Shown here: positions 13,515 through 22,352 of the stretch, piece by piece
How positions within the stretch are numbered: the first letter of the stretch is position 1
Layout of the letters: each line of letters begins with the position of its first letter
Source: Mycobacterium sp. DL
Lineage (GTDB): Bacteria; Actinomycetota; Actinomycetes; Mycobacteriales; Mycobacteriaceae
Assembly: GCF_039729195.1 (NCBI RefSeq)
Contig: NZ_CP155796.1
Location: 3,410,001 to 3,474,000 of the forward strand
Reading direction: 5' to 3'
Length of the DNA: 64,000 nucleotides
Translations under genes and position numbers: made by a program
Notes under the pieces: model-generated
What the model was told of the DNA's origin: nothing
Databases searched by the model: none
Seen by the model: only the letters and a program-made list of their open reading frames with translations

Positions 13515-14330
13515 TCAGAAAGCCGGCCACGGTATCGGTCGGCGTCGATCAGGGCCGGGCATCACCGGGTTTCTCAGCAGGGCAACAACTCTGGCTCGCA
13601 ACGCGGCGACCTCGCGAGGGGTGATGTGACAGCACAACTCCGCACCGAGGTCGCCTGAGAGGGCATCACCGAAAGCGGCCACGGCCTCGAGGGTGTCGTC
13701 GTCGACGGGTTTGCCCGCCCAACCCCACAGAACGGTGCGCAGCTTGTCCTCGACATGCAGGCTGACGCCGTGGTCCACGCCGTAGACCTGCCCGTCCACC
13801 CCGTGGAGCACATGGCCGCCCTTGCGATCGGCATTGTTGATCAACACGTCGAACACGGCGATCCGCCGCAGCCTGTCGTCGTCGGAGTGCACCAGCGTGA
13901 CTTCGTCGCCGGCGTGGTCGTAGGCCTCCAGGACCGGCAGGAAACCGGGAGGGATCCTGCCCGACGGCACCAGATCGATGAGGTCCGGACCGGCATCGCC
14001 TGCCTCGTCGTCCTCGGTGTCGCTGGGCTGCTCGACCCAGCGCTGCAGCATCCCGGGACCCGCAGGTCCGTCACGAATGATGGTGTGGGGCACGATGTTC
14101 CACCCGAGTGCCGCCGACACCAGGTACGCACCGAACTCGCGGCCCGCCAGCGTCCCGTCGGGGAAATCCCACAGCGGTGCCTCACCGCGGATCGGTTTGT
14201 ACACACAGTGCTGGGTGAGCTCACCGAGCGTGGCCTCGCACAGGAAGGTCGCGTTGCTCGCCGAGCGGATCCGCCCGATGACGGTCAACTCGCCGTTCTG
14301 CAGCACCCCGACGTCAGATGTCGTCGACAT
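13515..14330 (-). CDS. SCO1664-family kinase-like protein (Rv2133c-like)
   Basis: 271 aa from ATG 14330. Distantly kinase-like: a possible ATP-binding Lys in VYKPIRGE, a catalytic-loop-like FDVLINNADRKGGHVL and a metal-site-like GVDHGVS follow in the order seen in the PI3/4-kinase-like fold. Activity and substrate are unknown to me. The start overlaps the DUF3090 gene by 17 bases, so translation is coupled; the frame extends to 14411 but that part lies inside DUF3090. The trio with DUF3090 and a histidine phosphatase is, from memory, conserved across Actinobacteria (SCO1664 region). Confidence 0.8.
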   Translation of the reverse strand: MSTTSDVGVLQNGELTVIGRIRSASNATFLCEATLGELTQHCVYKPIRGEAPLWDFPDGTLAGREFGAYLVSAALGWNIVPHTIIRDGPAGPGMLQRWVEQPSDTEDDEAGDAGPDLIDLVPSGRIPPGFLPVLEAYDHAGDEVTLVHSDDDRLRRIAVFDVLINNADRKGGHVLHGVDGQVYGVDHGVSLHVEDKLRTVLWGWAGKPVDDDTLEAVAAFGDALSGDLGAELCCHITPREVAALRARVVALLRNPVMPGPDRRRPIPWPAF

Positions 14331-14901
14331 CGTCGGATCCACCCAGCGCGCCGCGCCGGTAGCCGTTGGTTCGGACGCAGATGTGCCCTTCGGGATCCAG
14401 CGGCTCGTCACACAGCGGACAGGGTGGGCGTCCCGCCGAGATGACCCGGTTGGATCGCGTCGCGAACTCCCGCGCCGACTCCGGGGTCAGGAACACGCGC
14501 ACCGCGTCGGGGCCCTCCTCGGCGTCGTCGAGGACCACCGAGGCATCGAACTCGGCCTCCGAGACGGCGAGGAGTTCGACGACGACGGTCTGCGCGTCGG
14601 AGTCCCAGCCCAGCCCCATGGTGCCGACCCGGAACTCGGCGTCCACCGGGGTGATCAACGGGCTGAGGTCCTCGACCTCGCCGGTGTCGGGGGGAACCGG
14701 CGTGCCGAAGCGCTTGTTGATCTCCAGCAGCAACGCGTCGATCCGTTCGGCGAGTACCGCCACCTGCTGTTTTTCCAAGATCACCGAGATCACCCGCTTG
14801 TCGTGGACCGCTTGCAGGTAGAACGTGCGATTTCCGGGTTGGCCGACGGTCCCGGCCACGAATCGGTCGGGTGTGCGGAAGACATGGATTTCGCGGGACA
14901 T
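14314..14901 (-). CDS. DUF3090 family protein (Rv2134c-like)
   Basis: 195 aa from ATG 14901, with GGAAG 6 bases upstream; this gives the Rv2134c length, and the ATG at 14913 is less likely. The C-terminus carries a zinc-ribbon-like CPLCDEPLDPEGHIC (two Cys, then His and Cys), followed by a conserved RTNGYRR. No catalytic motif is recognised. It is flanked and overlapped by the kinase-like gene and lies directly after the histidine phosphatase gene, so the three probably act together. Confidence 0.85.
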   Translation of the reverse strand: MSREIHVFRTPDRFVAGTVGQPGNRTFYLQAVHDKRVISVILEKQQVAVLAERIDALLLEINKRFGTPVPPDTGEVEDLSPLITPVDAEFRVGTMGLGWDSDAQTVVVELLAVSEAEFDASVVLDDAEEGPDAVRVFLTPESAREFATRSNRVISAGRPPCPLCDEPLDPEGHICVRTNGYRRGALGGSDDVDDI

Positions 14902-14957
14902 GGCAGCTTCCAAAATACCGGCTACGGCACGTCAGCCGTAATTGTGCGGCGCGGCGC

Positions 14958-15662
14958 TCATTCGGTCGATCCGCCGACCACCGCTTCGCCGGCGGGAACC
15001 GCGCCGTCCTCGGCCTTGCCGTCGGCCGGCACAGCGGTCAACGCGGAGTTCAGTGCTGAGCCGGTGTGGTTGACGTGGATCACAAAGGGCCGCAGCGTCG
15101 TATAGCGGATCACACTGACCGATGCGGGGTCGGCGTTGATGCGCTGGAAGCTGTCCAGGTGCGAGCCCAGGGCATCTGCGAGCACCGCTTTGATCACGTC
15201 ACCGTGTGTGCAGGCGATCCACAGCACGTCGCCGCTGTGCTCCTCGGCCAGCATGCGGTCGTGCTCACGCACCGCGGCCACCGCGCGGGCCTGGACGGCG
15301 GCGAGCCCCTCCCCGTCCGGGAACACCGCGGCGCTGGGTTGCTGCTGGACCACCGCCCACAACGGCTCTTTGACCAGCTCACCGATCTTGCGGCCGGTCC
15401 AGGAGCCGTAGTCGACCTCGACGATCCGGTGCTCGACCACCGGCTGCAGACCCAGTGCCGACGCCAGCGGTTCGACCGTTCGCTGACAGCGCAGCAGCGG
15501 CGACCGGACGATCGCGCGGATCGGCAGCGACCCGAGTCGCTCCACGAGTGCCTCGGCCTGTTCGCGGCCGCGGTCGTCGAGGTCCACACCCTCCGACCGA
15601 CCCGCCAGGGTGTGGGCGGTGTTCGACGTCGACCGGCCGTGACGCAACAGCAGAACCGTCAT
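14958..15662 (-). CDS. Histidine phosphatase family protein (MSMEG_4193/Rv2135c type)
   Basis: 234 aa from ATG 15662, which overlaps the uppP stop by 4 bases; the in-frame start at 15773 lies inside uppP and is unlikely. The RHG motif with the phospho-accepting His8 is at the extreme N-terminus, a second Arg appears in SPLLRCQRT, and the second catalytic His in ACTHGDV. This is the phosphoglycerate-mutase-like acid phosphatase fold. The C-terminal 30 residues are Ala/Gly/Glu-rich and probably disordered. Placement right after uppP and before DUF3090 suggests a phosphate-ester substrate made in the same pathway, which is unproven. Confidence 0.9.
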   Translation of the reverse strand: MTVLLLRHGRSTSNTAHTLAGRSEGVDLDDRGREQAEALVERLGSLPIRAIVRSPLLRCQRTVEPLASALGLQPVVEHRIVEVDYGSWTGRKIGELVKEPLWAVVQQQPSAAVFPDGEGLAAVQARAVAAVREHDRMLAEEHSGDVLWIACTHGDVIKAVLADALGSHLDSFQRINADPASVSVIRYTTLRPFVIHVNHTGSALNSALTAVPADGKAEDGAVPAGEAVVGGSTE

Positions 15663-16489
15663 GTGGCTGCCACCACCCCTGTCCCGAGCAGGATCAACAC
15701 GACACACCCGAGCACGATGCGGTAGCCGACGAACCAGTACATGCTGTGCCGGGCCAGGAATCGCAGGAACCACGACACCGCGGCGAAGCCGACGACAAAC
15801 GCGATCACGGTGGACACCAGCAGTTGCGCACCGGTGGCGCTCATGCCCTCGCCGACCGGGTCAAACGCATCCGGGAGCGAGAACATGCCCGAGGCGAACA
15901 CCGCCGGGATCGCCAGCAGGAAACCGAACCGGGCTGCCAGTTCCCGGTCGAGCCCCAGATACAGGCCCGCACTGATCGTGGCGCCCGACCGCGACACGCC
16001 CGGTATCAGCGCCAGACACTGTGCGAGGCCGACGATGACGCTGTCGCGCCAGGTCAGATCCTCGACGCGGCGTGTCTGCCTGCCGTAGTACTCAGCCGCC
16101 GCGATGACCAGCGAAAACACGATCAGCGCACTCGCCACCAGCCACAGATTGCGTGCGCCGGTGCGAATTTCGTCCTTGAACAGCAGACCGATCACCCCGA
16201 TCGGGATCGACCCGATGATCACCCACCAGCCCAACCAGTAGTCGGCGTTGCGATGCGCAGCCTCAAAAAGGCCGGCGAACCACGCCTTCACGATCCGGAC
16301 GATGTCGCGTGCGAAGTAGACCAGGACGGCCGCTTCGGTGCCCAGCTGGCTCACCGCGGTGAACGACGCGCCGGCGTCCTCATCGAAGAACACCCGGGAT
16401 GCGATGGCCAGGTGCCCCGAGGAGGACACCGGCAGAAACTCGGTGAGTCCCTGCAGCACCGAGAGGACGACGACCTGCAACCAGGACAT
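15659..16489 (-). CDS. uppP: Undecaprenyl-diphosphate phosphatase
   Basis: 276 aa, eight or so membrane helices. Converts undecaprenyl diphosphate to the monophosphate, recycling the lipid carrier for cell wall synthesis. Family motifs are intact: [14 protein letters not shown] near residues 13-26 and PGVSRSG with downstream Arg/Ser in the second half. ATG 16489 gives the same length as Rv2136c; the ATG at 16507 adds 6 residues. The last bases overlap the phosphatase start. Confidence 0.96.
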   Translation of the reverse strand: MSWLQVVVLSVLQGLTEFLPVSSSGHLAIASRVFFDEDAGASFTAVSQLGTEAAVLVYFARDIVRIVKAWFAGLFEAAHRNADYWLGWWVIIGSIPIGVIGLLFKDEIRTGARNLWLVASALIVFSLVIAAAEYYGRQTRRVEDLTWRDSVIVGLAQCLALIPGVSRSGATISAGLYLGLDRELAARFGFLLAIPAVFASGMFSLPDAFDPVGEGMSATGAQLLVSTVIAFVVGFAAVSWFLRFLARHSMYWFVGYRIVLGCVVLILLGTGVVAAT

Positions 16490-16533
16490 CGCGGCCACGT
16501 CCGTCACGACGACGACCGTACCGTGAAGTGGGT

Positions 16534-16857
16534 TCAGCGGCCGTTGCGAGGCACCGGCTGCGCGTCGGCGACGGCGTCACGCACGACCGCAGCGAGGCTG
16601 CGCTCGTCGAAAAGGTCGATGTCGGTGAGCTTGCGGGTGGCGAGGGCGACGATGTCCTCGGACTGCGGCACCGGGCCACGCAGTCGTGGCCGATAGATCT
16701 CGACGACCAGCGCCTGGCGCTCGGTGCGGAATGAGAAGCTGCGTCCGTCTCCCACCTGGCCGAACCCGCTGGCGTGCACCCCGGTGGTGATGTCCTCGAC
16801 AGCAAATCGGTGATCGGTCACGTCCCTGTCCATGGAAAGGGTCATGGTCCGTACCAT
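16534..16857 (-). CDS. Conserved hypothetical protein (Rv2137c position)
   Basis: About 107 aa from ATG 16857; ATGs at 16917, 16845 and 16833 are also in frame, so the start is uncertain. The core [19 protein letters not shown] and [11 protein letters not shown] looks like a small mixed alpha/beta protein without signal or membrane segment. No function recognised. It lies upstream of uppP on the same strand, 44 bases apart, and diverges from lppL. Confidence 0.65.
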   Translation of the reverse strand: MVRTMTLSMDRDVTDHRFAVEDITTGVHASGFGQVGDGRSFSFRTERQALVVEIYRPRLRGPVPQSEDIVALATRKLTDIDLFDERSLAAVVRDAVADAQPVPRNGR

Positions 16858-16966
16858 ACCGCCACGACCGTCGACGGGCGTGGCGGACGCGACGAATACT
16901 GGCCTCCCGGGGTGCATACACTGGCTGTTCGATCAGGTTCCATACACACAATCCGAGAGCTACCCA

Positions 16967-18010
16967 TTGCCGCGTCGCATCAACCCACCAGCTCAGCTGA
17001 TTCGTTTCGGCGCTGCAGCGCTGGCAATGGCACTGATTGCCGGCTGCTCGTCGAACCCGGTGGACAGCCCCCCGCCGACGATCGAACCGGCGCAGGCCGC
17101 CGACTCGCCCCCCGTCACCGGCACCCCACCGGGAACGCTGCTACCCCTGGCCGGGCCCGCGCAGGCGGCGGTGTTCGACTCGCAAACAGACTCGCTGGTG
17201 GTCCTCGGTGCCGGTCGCGAGAACCGGTCGGTCGTCACGGTGTTCCCGGCGGGGGGCGCACCGTCACCCACTGAGCTCGATGGTGCCGCGACGGCGATGG
17301 CCGCAGACGGCGAGGGTGGACTGATCCTGTCGACCGAGGGCGGTTACTTCCGCTTCGACATCACCTCGGGTGATGCGACGAGGATCGGCGTGCAGGGTCA
17401 GGACGGGGTGGACTTCACCGCGATCGCGCGGCGCGCGGACGGCAAGGTGGTGCTGGGAAGCGCCGACGGCGCGGTCTACACGCTGGCTTCGGACACCGAG
17501 GTCGGGGCGCGGCTGAAGATGTTCGCGCGAGTGGACGCCATTGTGACGCAAGGCAATACCGCGATCGTGCTGGATCGGGCACAGACCTCCATCACCAGCC
17601 TCGACGCCGAAGGAACAAAATCGGCACACGCGCTGCGGGCGGGTGCGGGCGCAACGACGATGGCCGCCGATACGGCAGGCAGGGTTGTGGTCGCCGACAC
17701 CCGCGGTGGCGAACTGCTGGTGTACGGGGTCGACCCGCTGATCCTGCGACAGCGCTACCCGGTGCCGGACTCCCCCTACGGTCTGACCTCCTCGAGCACC
17801 GACGACGGGCTGACGTGGGTTGCACAGACGGCGACGAACACCGTCGTTGGTTACGATCTCTCGACCGGCATCCCCGTCGAGAAGGTGCGACATCAAACAG
17901 TGCGGCAACCGAACTCGCTGGCAGTCGACGACGCGACGGACACCCTCTACGTGGTCTCCGGCTCGGGCGACGGCCTCCAGGTGATCACCTCCGCGGGGAA
18001 GGCGGAATGA
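16967..18010 (+). CDS. lppL: Lipoprotein LppL
   Basis: 347 aa from TTG 16967, chosen because it starts a good lipoprotein signal: PRRI n-region, hydrophobic core and lipobox LIAGC with Cys27. The frame is open back to 16832 but that would cover the divergent promoter region. The mature part has repeated beta-strand segments (VVVADTRGGELLVYG, NSLAVDDATDTLYVV) that look like a YncE/NHL-type beta propeller. Its position next to pyrD matches Rv2138. Function unknown; probably an outer-face lipoprotein. Confidence 0.8.
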   Translation: MPRRINPPAQLIRFGAAALAMALIAGCSSNPVDSPPPTIEPAQAADSPPVTGTPPGTLLPLAGPAQAAVFDSQTDSLVVLGAGRENRSVVTVFPAGGAPSPTELDGAATAMAADGEGGLILSTEGGYFRFDITSGDATRIGVQGQDGVDFTAIARRADGKVVLGSADGAVYTLASDTEVGARLKMFARVDAIVTQGNTAIVLDRAQTSITSLDAEGTKSAHALRAGAGATTMAADTAGRVVVADTRGGELLVYGVDPLILRQRYPVPDSPYGLTSSSTDDGLTWVAQTATNTVVGYDLSTGIPVEKVRHQTVRQPNSLAVDDATDTLYVVSGSGDGLQVITSAGKAE

Positions 18011-18270
18011 GCACGGGCTCACGGGGACGGCTGCCGGCGACCTGGGACCAGGCGGTGTCAGAGGGCTCCGGGGAGTACGAATGGATCCCGCTGCGGTTGC
18101 CGCCTGACGTGACCCGGGTGAACGCCTCCATCCGGTTGTCGATCGAGGCCGAGTACCGGGGCTGGGAGCTGACCCGGGTCCGGCTCTACACCGACGGCAG
18201 CAGACGGGTACTGCTGCGACGCAGGAAACGGGCCGACACCCCGCACACCCCCGATCAACCGGCGCTGTAG
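18007..18270 (+). CDS. DUF5703 family small protein
   Basis: 87 aa from ATG 18007, overlapping the lppL stop by 4 bases; its TAG stop directly abuts the ATG of pyrD. The conserved core is EYEWIPLRLPPDVTR and EYRGWELTRVRLYTDGSRR, followed by a basic RRRKR. I know this pattern as DUF5703, widespread in Actinobacteria. No function is known. The tight packing between lppL and pyrD suggests one transcript. Confidence 0.8.
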   Translation: MSTGSRGRLPATWDQAVSEGSGEYEWIPLRLPPDVTRVNASIRLSIEAEYRGWELTRVRLYTDGSRRVLLRRRKRADTPHTPDQPAL

Positions 18271-19338
18271 ATGGGCGTCTACAGCGGACTTCGGCGGGCA
18301 CTGTTCCTGGTGCCCCCGGAACGGATCCACGGCTGGGTGTTCGCCGGCCTGCGCACCGCCACCGGCCCGGCACCGGTGCGGCGCCGGCTGCGACGCCGGT
18401 TGAGTCCGGCCGATCCGGCGCTTGCCAGCACCGTGTTCGGGGTGCGATTCCCGGGTCCGATGGGGCTGGCGGCCGGCTTCGACAAGGACGGGCTCGGCGT
18501 GCACACCTGGGGTGCGCTGGGGTTCGGATACGCGGAGATGGGCACCGTGACCGCGAAGCCACAGCCCGGCAACCCGGCACCGCGGATGTTCCGGCTGCCG
18601 GCCGACCGTGCGCTGCTGAACCGGATGGGATTCAACAACCATGGCGCCGGGGCACTTGCGGTGCAGCTCACCCGCCGCAGCGCCGACGTGCCGATCGGGG
18701 TCAACATCGGCAAGACCAAGGTCACGCCGGCCGAATCGGCGGCCGAGGACTACGCCGAGAGCGCCCGGCTCCTCGGACCGCTGGCGGCGTATCTGGTGGT
18801 GAACGTGAGCTCGCCGAACACCCCCGGTCTGCGTGACCTGCAGTCGGTCGAATCGCTGCGCCCCATCCTGACCGCAGTCCTCGCCGAGACCTCGACACCG
18901 GTTCTGGTCAAGATCGCACCCGACCTCGCCGATCGTGATATCGACGAAATCGCCGACCTGGCAGTCGAACTGGGCCTCGCCGGGATCGTCGCGACCAACA
19001 CCACCGTGTCCCGCGCCGGGCTGGCGACCCCGGGGGTCGAGGACCTGGGGCCCGGCGGCATCTCCGGACCTCCGGTGGCCCGGCGCTCCGCGGAGGTGCT
19101 ACGCCGGCTCTACCGGCGGGTGGGCGACCGTCTGGTGCTGATCAGCGCAGGCGGCATCGAGACCGCCGACGACGCGTGGGAGCGCATCGTCAGCGGCGCC
19201 TCGTTGCTGCAGGGCTACACCGGTTTCGTCTACGGAGGCGGGCTGTGGGCCAAGACGATTCACGACGGTCTCGCACAGCGCCTGCGAGACAACGGTTTCA
19301 CCAGCCTCAGCGAGGCTGTCGGGTCGGCGCAGCGTTAG
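18271..19338 (+). CDS. pyrD: Dihydroorotate dehydrogenase, class 2 (quinone-linked)
   Basis: 355 aa. Oxidises dihydroorotate to orotate with quinone in pyrimidine synthesis. The N-terminal amphipathic helix ([15 protein letters not shown]), the [11 protein letters not shown] loop, [11 protein letters not shown] with the class 2 catalytic Ser region, and the FMN phosphate site [13 protein letters not shown] are present. ATG follows the preceding stop with no gap. Matches Rv2139 in context. Confidence 0.96.
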   Translation: MGVYSGLRRALFLVPPERIHGWVFAGLRTATGPAPVRRRLRRRLSPADPALASTVFGVRFPGPMGLAAGFDKDGLGVHTWGALGFGYAEMGTVTAKPQPGNPAPRMFRLPADRALLNRMGFNNHGAGALAVQLTRRSADVPIGVNIGKTKVTPAESAAEDYAESARLLGPLAAYLVVNVSSPNTPGLRDLQSVESLRPILTAVLAETSTPVLVKIAPDLADRDIDEIADLAVELGLAGIVATNTTVSRAGLATPGVEDLGPGGISGPPVARRSAEVLRRLYRRVGDRLVLISAGGIETADDAWERIVSGASLLQGYTGFVYGGGLWAKTIHDGLAQRLRDNGFTSLSEAVGSAQR

Positions 19339-19354
19339 AAGAGACGAGATTTGC

Positions 19355-20248
19355 GTGGCCACTGAGACCGAGTTCCATTTCATCGACGTGTTCGCCCGAC
19401 GCCCCCTCGAGGGCAACCCGCTGACGCTTGTTCCGGACGCCGATCATCTTGACGTCGCCACGATGCGGGCGATCGCCCGCGAATTCAACCAATCCGAGAC
19501 CACGTTTCTGGTGCAACCCACCTCCGCCGCACACTGGCGGCTGCGTTCTTTCACCCCGACCGGCGTCGAGGTACTCGGGGCCGGGCACAACGCCCTCGGG
19601 GCGTGGCTGTGGCTCGCGCATGCTCAGCGGTTACCGCGCAGCACGTCCCCCACGCGATTGATCCAGCAGATCGGTGACCGTCTGCTCCCGGTGGAGGTCG
19701 CCGAGGACGCCGACGGGCGGACTGTGGTCAGGATGGAGCAGTCGGCACCGGTGTTCGGTCCCGAACTGACCGACCGCCGCCAACTGGCGGCCGCGCTGAA
19801 CATCAACGTCGCCGACCTCAGCGACGAACCTGCCGAGGTGGTGTCCACCGGGGCAGCACACCTGCTCGTACCCCTGCGTTCCCGGGAGGCTGTCGATCGC
19901 GCGGATCCTGACGGGCAGCGGCTGTCATCGGTGCTGCGGACCGTCACCGAAGAAGGCTGCTACCTCTACAGTCTCGACCCGGTCGATGCGGCCGGCGGCT
20001 CGATCGCGTATGCCCGGTTCTTCAACCCGACCGCCGGAATCAGTGAGGATCCCGCCACCGGCACGGCGGCGGGACCACTCGCAGCGCGCCTCGTACGGGA
20101 CGGCCGCCACGACGCCGGGACAGCGGCGATCATCGAGCAAGGACACCGACTCGGGCGCCCCAGCAGGCTGCAGGTCACCTTGAGCGGTGAGACCGTCGTG
20201 CTGAGCGGAGCCGGAGTGGTCGTCGCATCGGGACGTCTGCACCTCTGA
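19355..20248 (+). CDS. PhzF family isomerase-like protein
   Basis: 297 aa. PhzF fold: two repeated halves, N-terminal DVFARRPLEGNPL, catalytic-Glu motif FNQSET, a GHNALGAWLWL stretch where family members usually have GHATLG, and EDPATGTAAGPLAAR in the C-terminal half. Family members isomerise or epimerise small acids; the substrate here is unknown, and no other phenazine genes are present. GTG start 16 bases after pyrD, so probably the same operon. Not present here in the M. tuberculosis order. Confidence 0.88.
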   Translation: MATETEFHFIDVFARRPLEGNPLTLVPDADHLDVATMRAIAREFNQSETTFLVQPTSAAHWRLRSFTPTGVEVLGAGHNALGAWLWLAHAQRLPRSTSPTRLIQQIGDRLLPVEVAEDADGRTVVRMEQSAPVFGPELTDRRQLAAALNINVADLSDEPAEVVSTGAAHLLVPLRSREAVDRADPDGQRLSSVLRTVTEEGCYLYSLDPVDAAGGSIAYARFFNPTAGISEDPATGTAAGPLAARLVRDGRHDAGTAAIIEQGHRLGRPSRLQVTLSGETVVLSGAGVVVASGRLHL

Positions 20249-20257
20249 GTACGAGCC

Positions 20258-20794
20258 TCAGTTCTGCTCGTAGGTACCCGTGATCAGGGCGCGGGCGATG
20301 GCGTGGCCGAAGAGGTTGAAGCCGAGGTAGGCCGGCGTGCCCTCGGCGGGAACGTCGAGCTTCTCGACGTCGACGGCGTGCACGGCGACGATGTAGCGGT
20401 GCACCCCGTGCCCGGCCGGCGGGGCCGCGCCGATGAACCGCGTCAGGCCGGCGTCATTGACCAAAGTGACTGCGTCGCCGGGAAAGCCCTTGCTGCTGCC
20501 GTCGCCGACGCCGGCGGGCAACTCCGTGACCGTCGCAGGCAGGTTGAACACCGCCCAGTGCCAGAACCCCGACCCGGTCGGAGCATCCGGGTCGTACACG
20601 GTGACGGCGAAACTGCGGGTCTCCTCGGGGAAGCCCGACCAGCTCAGCTGCGGCGAGATGTCCGACCCGCCGGCCCCCATGATGCCGCTGACCTGGTCGT
20701 TGCCCCACGGTTGGCCGTCGGTGAACGATTCGGAGGTCACGGTGAACGTGGGCAGATCAGGGAGGAAATCGTAGGGATTGTAGTCAAAGGCCAT
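20258..20794 (-). CDS. YbhB/PEBP family phosphatidylethanolamine-binding-like protein (Rv2140c-like)
   Basis: 178 aa, cytoplasmic, no signal. The PEBP signatures [13 protein letters not shown] and [11 protein letters not shown] form the anion-binding pocket. The M. tuberculosis homologue is TB18.6 (Rv2140c). Ligand and role in mycobacteria are not settled. Lies 45 bases downstream of the M20 peptidase gene on the same strand and converges with the PhzF gene. Confidence 0.93.
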   Translation of the reverse strand: MAFDYNPYDFLPDLPTFTVTSESFTDGQPWGNDQVSGIMGAGGSDISPQLSWSGFPEETRSFAVTVYDPDAPTGSGFWHWAVFNLPATVTELPAGVGDGSSKGFPGDAVTLVNDAGLTRFIGAAPPAGHGVHRYIVAVHAVDVEKLDVPAEGTPAYLGFNLFGHAIARALITGTYEQN

Positions 20795-20839
20795 GAAAGC
20801 CAGTCCTTTCCAGAGTCGGTTGATGGTCGGGCGGTGGAC

Positions 20840-22174
20840 TCAGCAGTGCAGGAGGAAATGCTCCAGAACCTGCGCGCCGAAGGTCAACGCGTCGACGGGT
20901 ACCCGCTCGTCGACGCCGTGGAACAACGCGGCGAAATCCAGGTCGGGCGGCAACCTCAGCGGCGCGAAGCCGAAGCAGCGAATACCCAAGCGGGCGAAAT
21001 GTTTTGCATCGGTCCCCCCGGACAGCATGTAGGGCACGGTGCGCGCCTCGGGGTCGGCGGACAGGATCGCGGCGTTCATCGCCTCGAGAAGCTCGCCGTC
21101 GAAAGGAGTCTCGTAGGAGGGCAGTTCGGTGATCCACTCGCGGGACACGTCGGGGCCGATGAGCTCGTCGATCTCGCGTTCGAAGTCGGCCATCCGGCCC
21201 GGCAGCACGCGGCAGTCGACGACGGCCTCGGCTGTTGCGGGGATGACGTTGGCCTTGTAGCCGGCCTTGAGCATCGTCGGGTTGGCGGTGTCGCGCAGCG
21301 TAGCGCCCACGATCTTGGCGATCGAGCCGAGTTTGGCGACCGCACCGTCGATGTCGGGCGAGGCCGGATCGAAGGTGTATCCCGTCTCTTCGGTCACCGC
21401 AGCCAGGAACTGTTCGACCGATTCGGTCAGCACGATCGGGAACTGGTGGCGTCCCAGCCGGGCGACGGCCTCGGCGACAGCGGTGACCGCGTTCTCATCG
21501 TGCACCATCGACCCGTGGCCGGCGCGGCCCCGAGCGGTGAGCCGCATCCACAGCATTCCCTTTTCGGCGGTCTCGATGAGGTAGAGGCGGCGCTCGCCGC
21601 CTTCACGACGCGGCACCGTCAGGGAGAATCCGCCGACCTCACCGACCGCCTCGGTGACGCCGTCGAACAGGTCGGGCCGATTCTCGACAAGCCACTTGCA
21701 CCCGTAGTTGCCACCGGCCTCCTCATCGGAGACGAACGCAAAAACCAGATCACGCGGGGGCACGGTTCCCGACCGCATGAAATGACGGGCGACCGCGATG
21801 ATCATCCCGACCATGTCCTTCATGTCGACCGCGCCGCGGCCCCACACATAGCCGTTCTCGACTGCCCCGGAGAACGGGTGCACGCTCCAGTCGGACGCCT
21901 CCGCAGGCACCACGTCGAGGTGACCGTGCAACATCAGCGCACCGCGTGTCGGATCAGCGCCCTTGAGTCGGGCGAACACATTCCCGCGGCCCGGCGCACC
22001 GGCCTCGATGTACTCGGTCTGCAGTCCGACTTCCTCGAGTTGCTCGGCCACCCAGCGGGCACATTCGGCCTCACCTTTGGTGGTGGCCAGGTCACCGGTG
22101 TTGGAGGTGTCGAAACGGATGAGCGAGCTCACCAGGTCGACGACCTCATCGCTGGGGGTCAGGGGAGCACTCAC
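20840..22174 (-). CDS. M20/M25/M40 family metallo-hydrolase (Rv2141c-like)
   Basis: 444 aa. Two-zinc peptidase/deacylase: HGHLDVVP (first zinc ligand and Asp), GRGAVDMK (bridging Asp), and SDEEAGG (general base Glu and ligand Glu) are in the expected order, with a dimerisation domain inserted in the middle. No signal peptide. GTG start with AAAGGGA just upstream. Acts on small peptides or N-acyl amino acids; the exact substrate is unknown. Its 5' end lies about 80 bases from the divergent tRNA-Leu. Confidence 0.93.
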   Translation of the reverse strand: MSAPLTPSDEVVDLVSSLIRFDTSNTGDLATTKGEAECARWVAEQLEEVGLQTEYIEAGAPGRGNVFARLKGADPTRGALMLHGHLDVVPAEASDWSVHPFSGAVENGYVWGRGAVDMKDMVGMIIAVARHFMRSGTVPPRDLVFAFVSDEEAGGNYGCKWLVENRPDLFDGVTEAVGEVGGFSLTVPRREGGERRLYLIETAEKGMLWMRLTARGRAGHGSMVHDENAVTAVAEAVARLGRHQFPIVLTESVEQFLAAVTEETGYTFDPASPDIDGAVAKLGSIAKIVGATLRDTANPTMLKAGYKANVIPATAEAVVDCRVLPGRMADFEREIDELIGPDVSREWITELPSYETPFDGELLEAMNAAILSADPEARTVPYMLSGGTDAKHFARLGIRCFGFAPLRLPPDLDFAALFHGVDERVPVDALTFGAQVLEHFLLHC

Positions 22175-22209
22175 AGTCCCTTTCCTACCACTCGTGGGTC
22201 GTCCGGGTT

Positions 22210-22238
22210 TTGGCCCGGGGCCGCTGATCCGATAACCT
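22210..22238 (+). promoter_or_regulatory. Candidate promoter of tRNA-Leu
   Basis: TTGGCC (22210-22215) and TAACCT (22233-22238) are separated by 17 bases, a fit to a sigma-A-type promoter, with the tRNA 5' end 17 bases further on. Called by spacing and consensus only. Confidence 0.5.
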
Positions 22239-22255
22239 AAGCTGCCTTCGAACCG

Positions 22256-22341
22256 GTCCGAGTGGCGGAATGGCAGACGCGCTAGCTTGAGGTGCTAGTG
22301 CCCTATTAACGGGCGTGGGGGTTCAAGTCCCCCCTCGGACA
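22256..22341 (+). tRNA. tRNA-Leu(GAG)
   Basis: The acceptor stem pairs gtccgag (22256-22262) with ctcggac (22334-22340), followed by discriminator A at 22341. The anticodon arm is ctagc-TTGAGGT-gctag with anticodon GAG at 22289-22291, reading CUC/CUU leucine codons. A long variable arm (tgccctattaacgggcg) marks a class II tRNA, and the T arm has gggggttcaagtccccc. CCA is not encoded. It stands at the edge between the conserved mycobacterial order and the nitrate/transport block. Confidence 0.97.
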
Positions 22342-22352
22342 CAATTTTCGAC

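Noticed and set aside
20303..22240. 645-aa open frame on the plus strand
   Set aside because: Spans the antisense of the PEBP and M20 peptidase genes and has no family resemblance.
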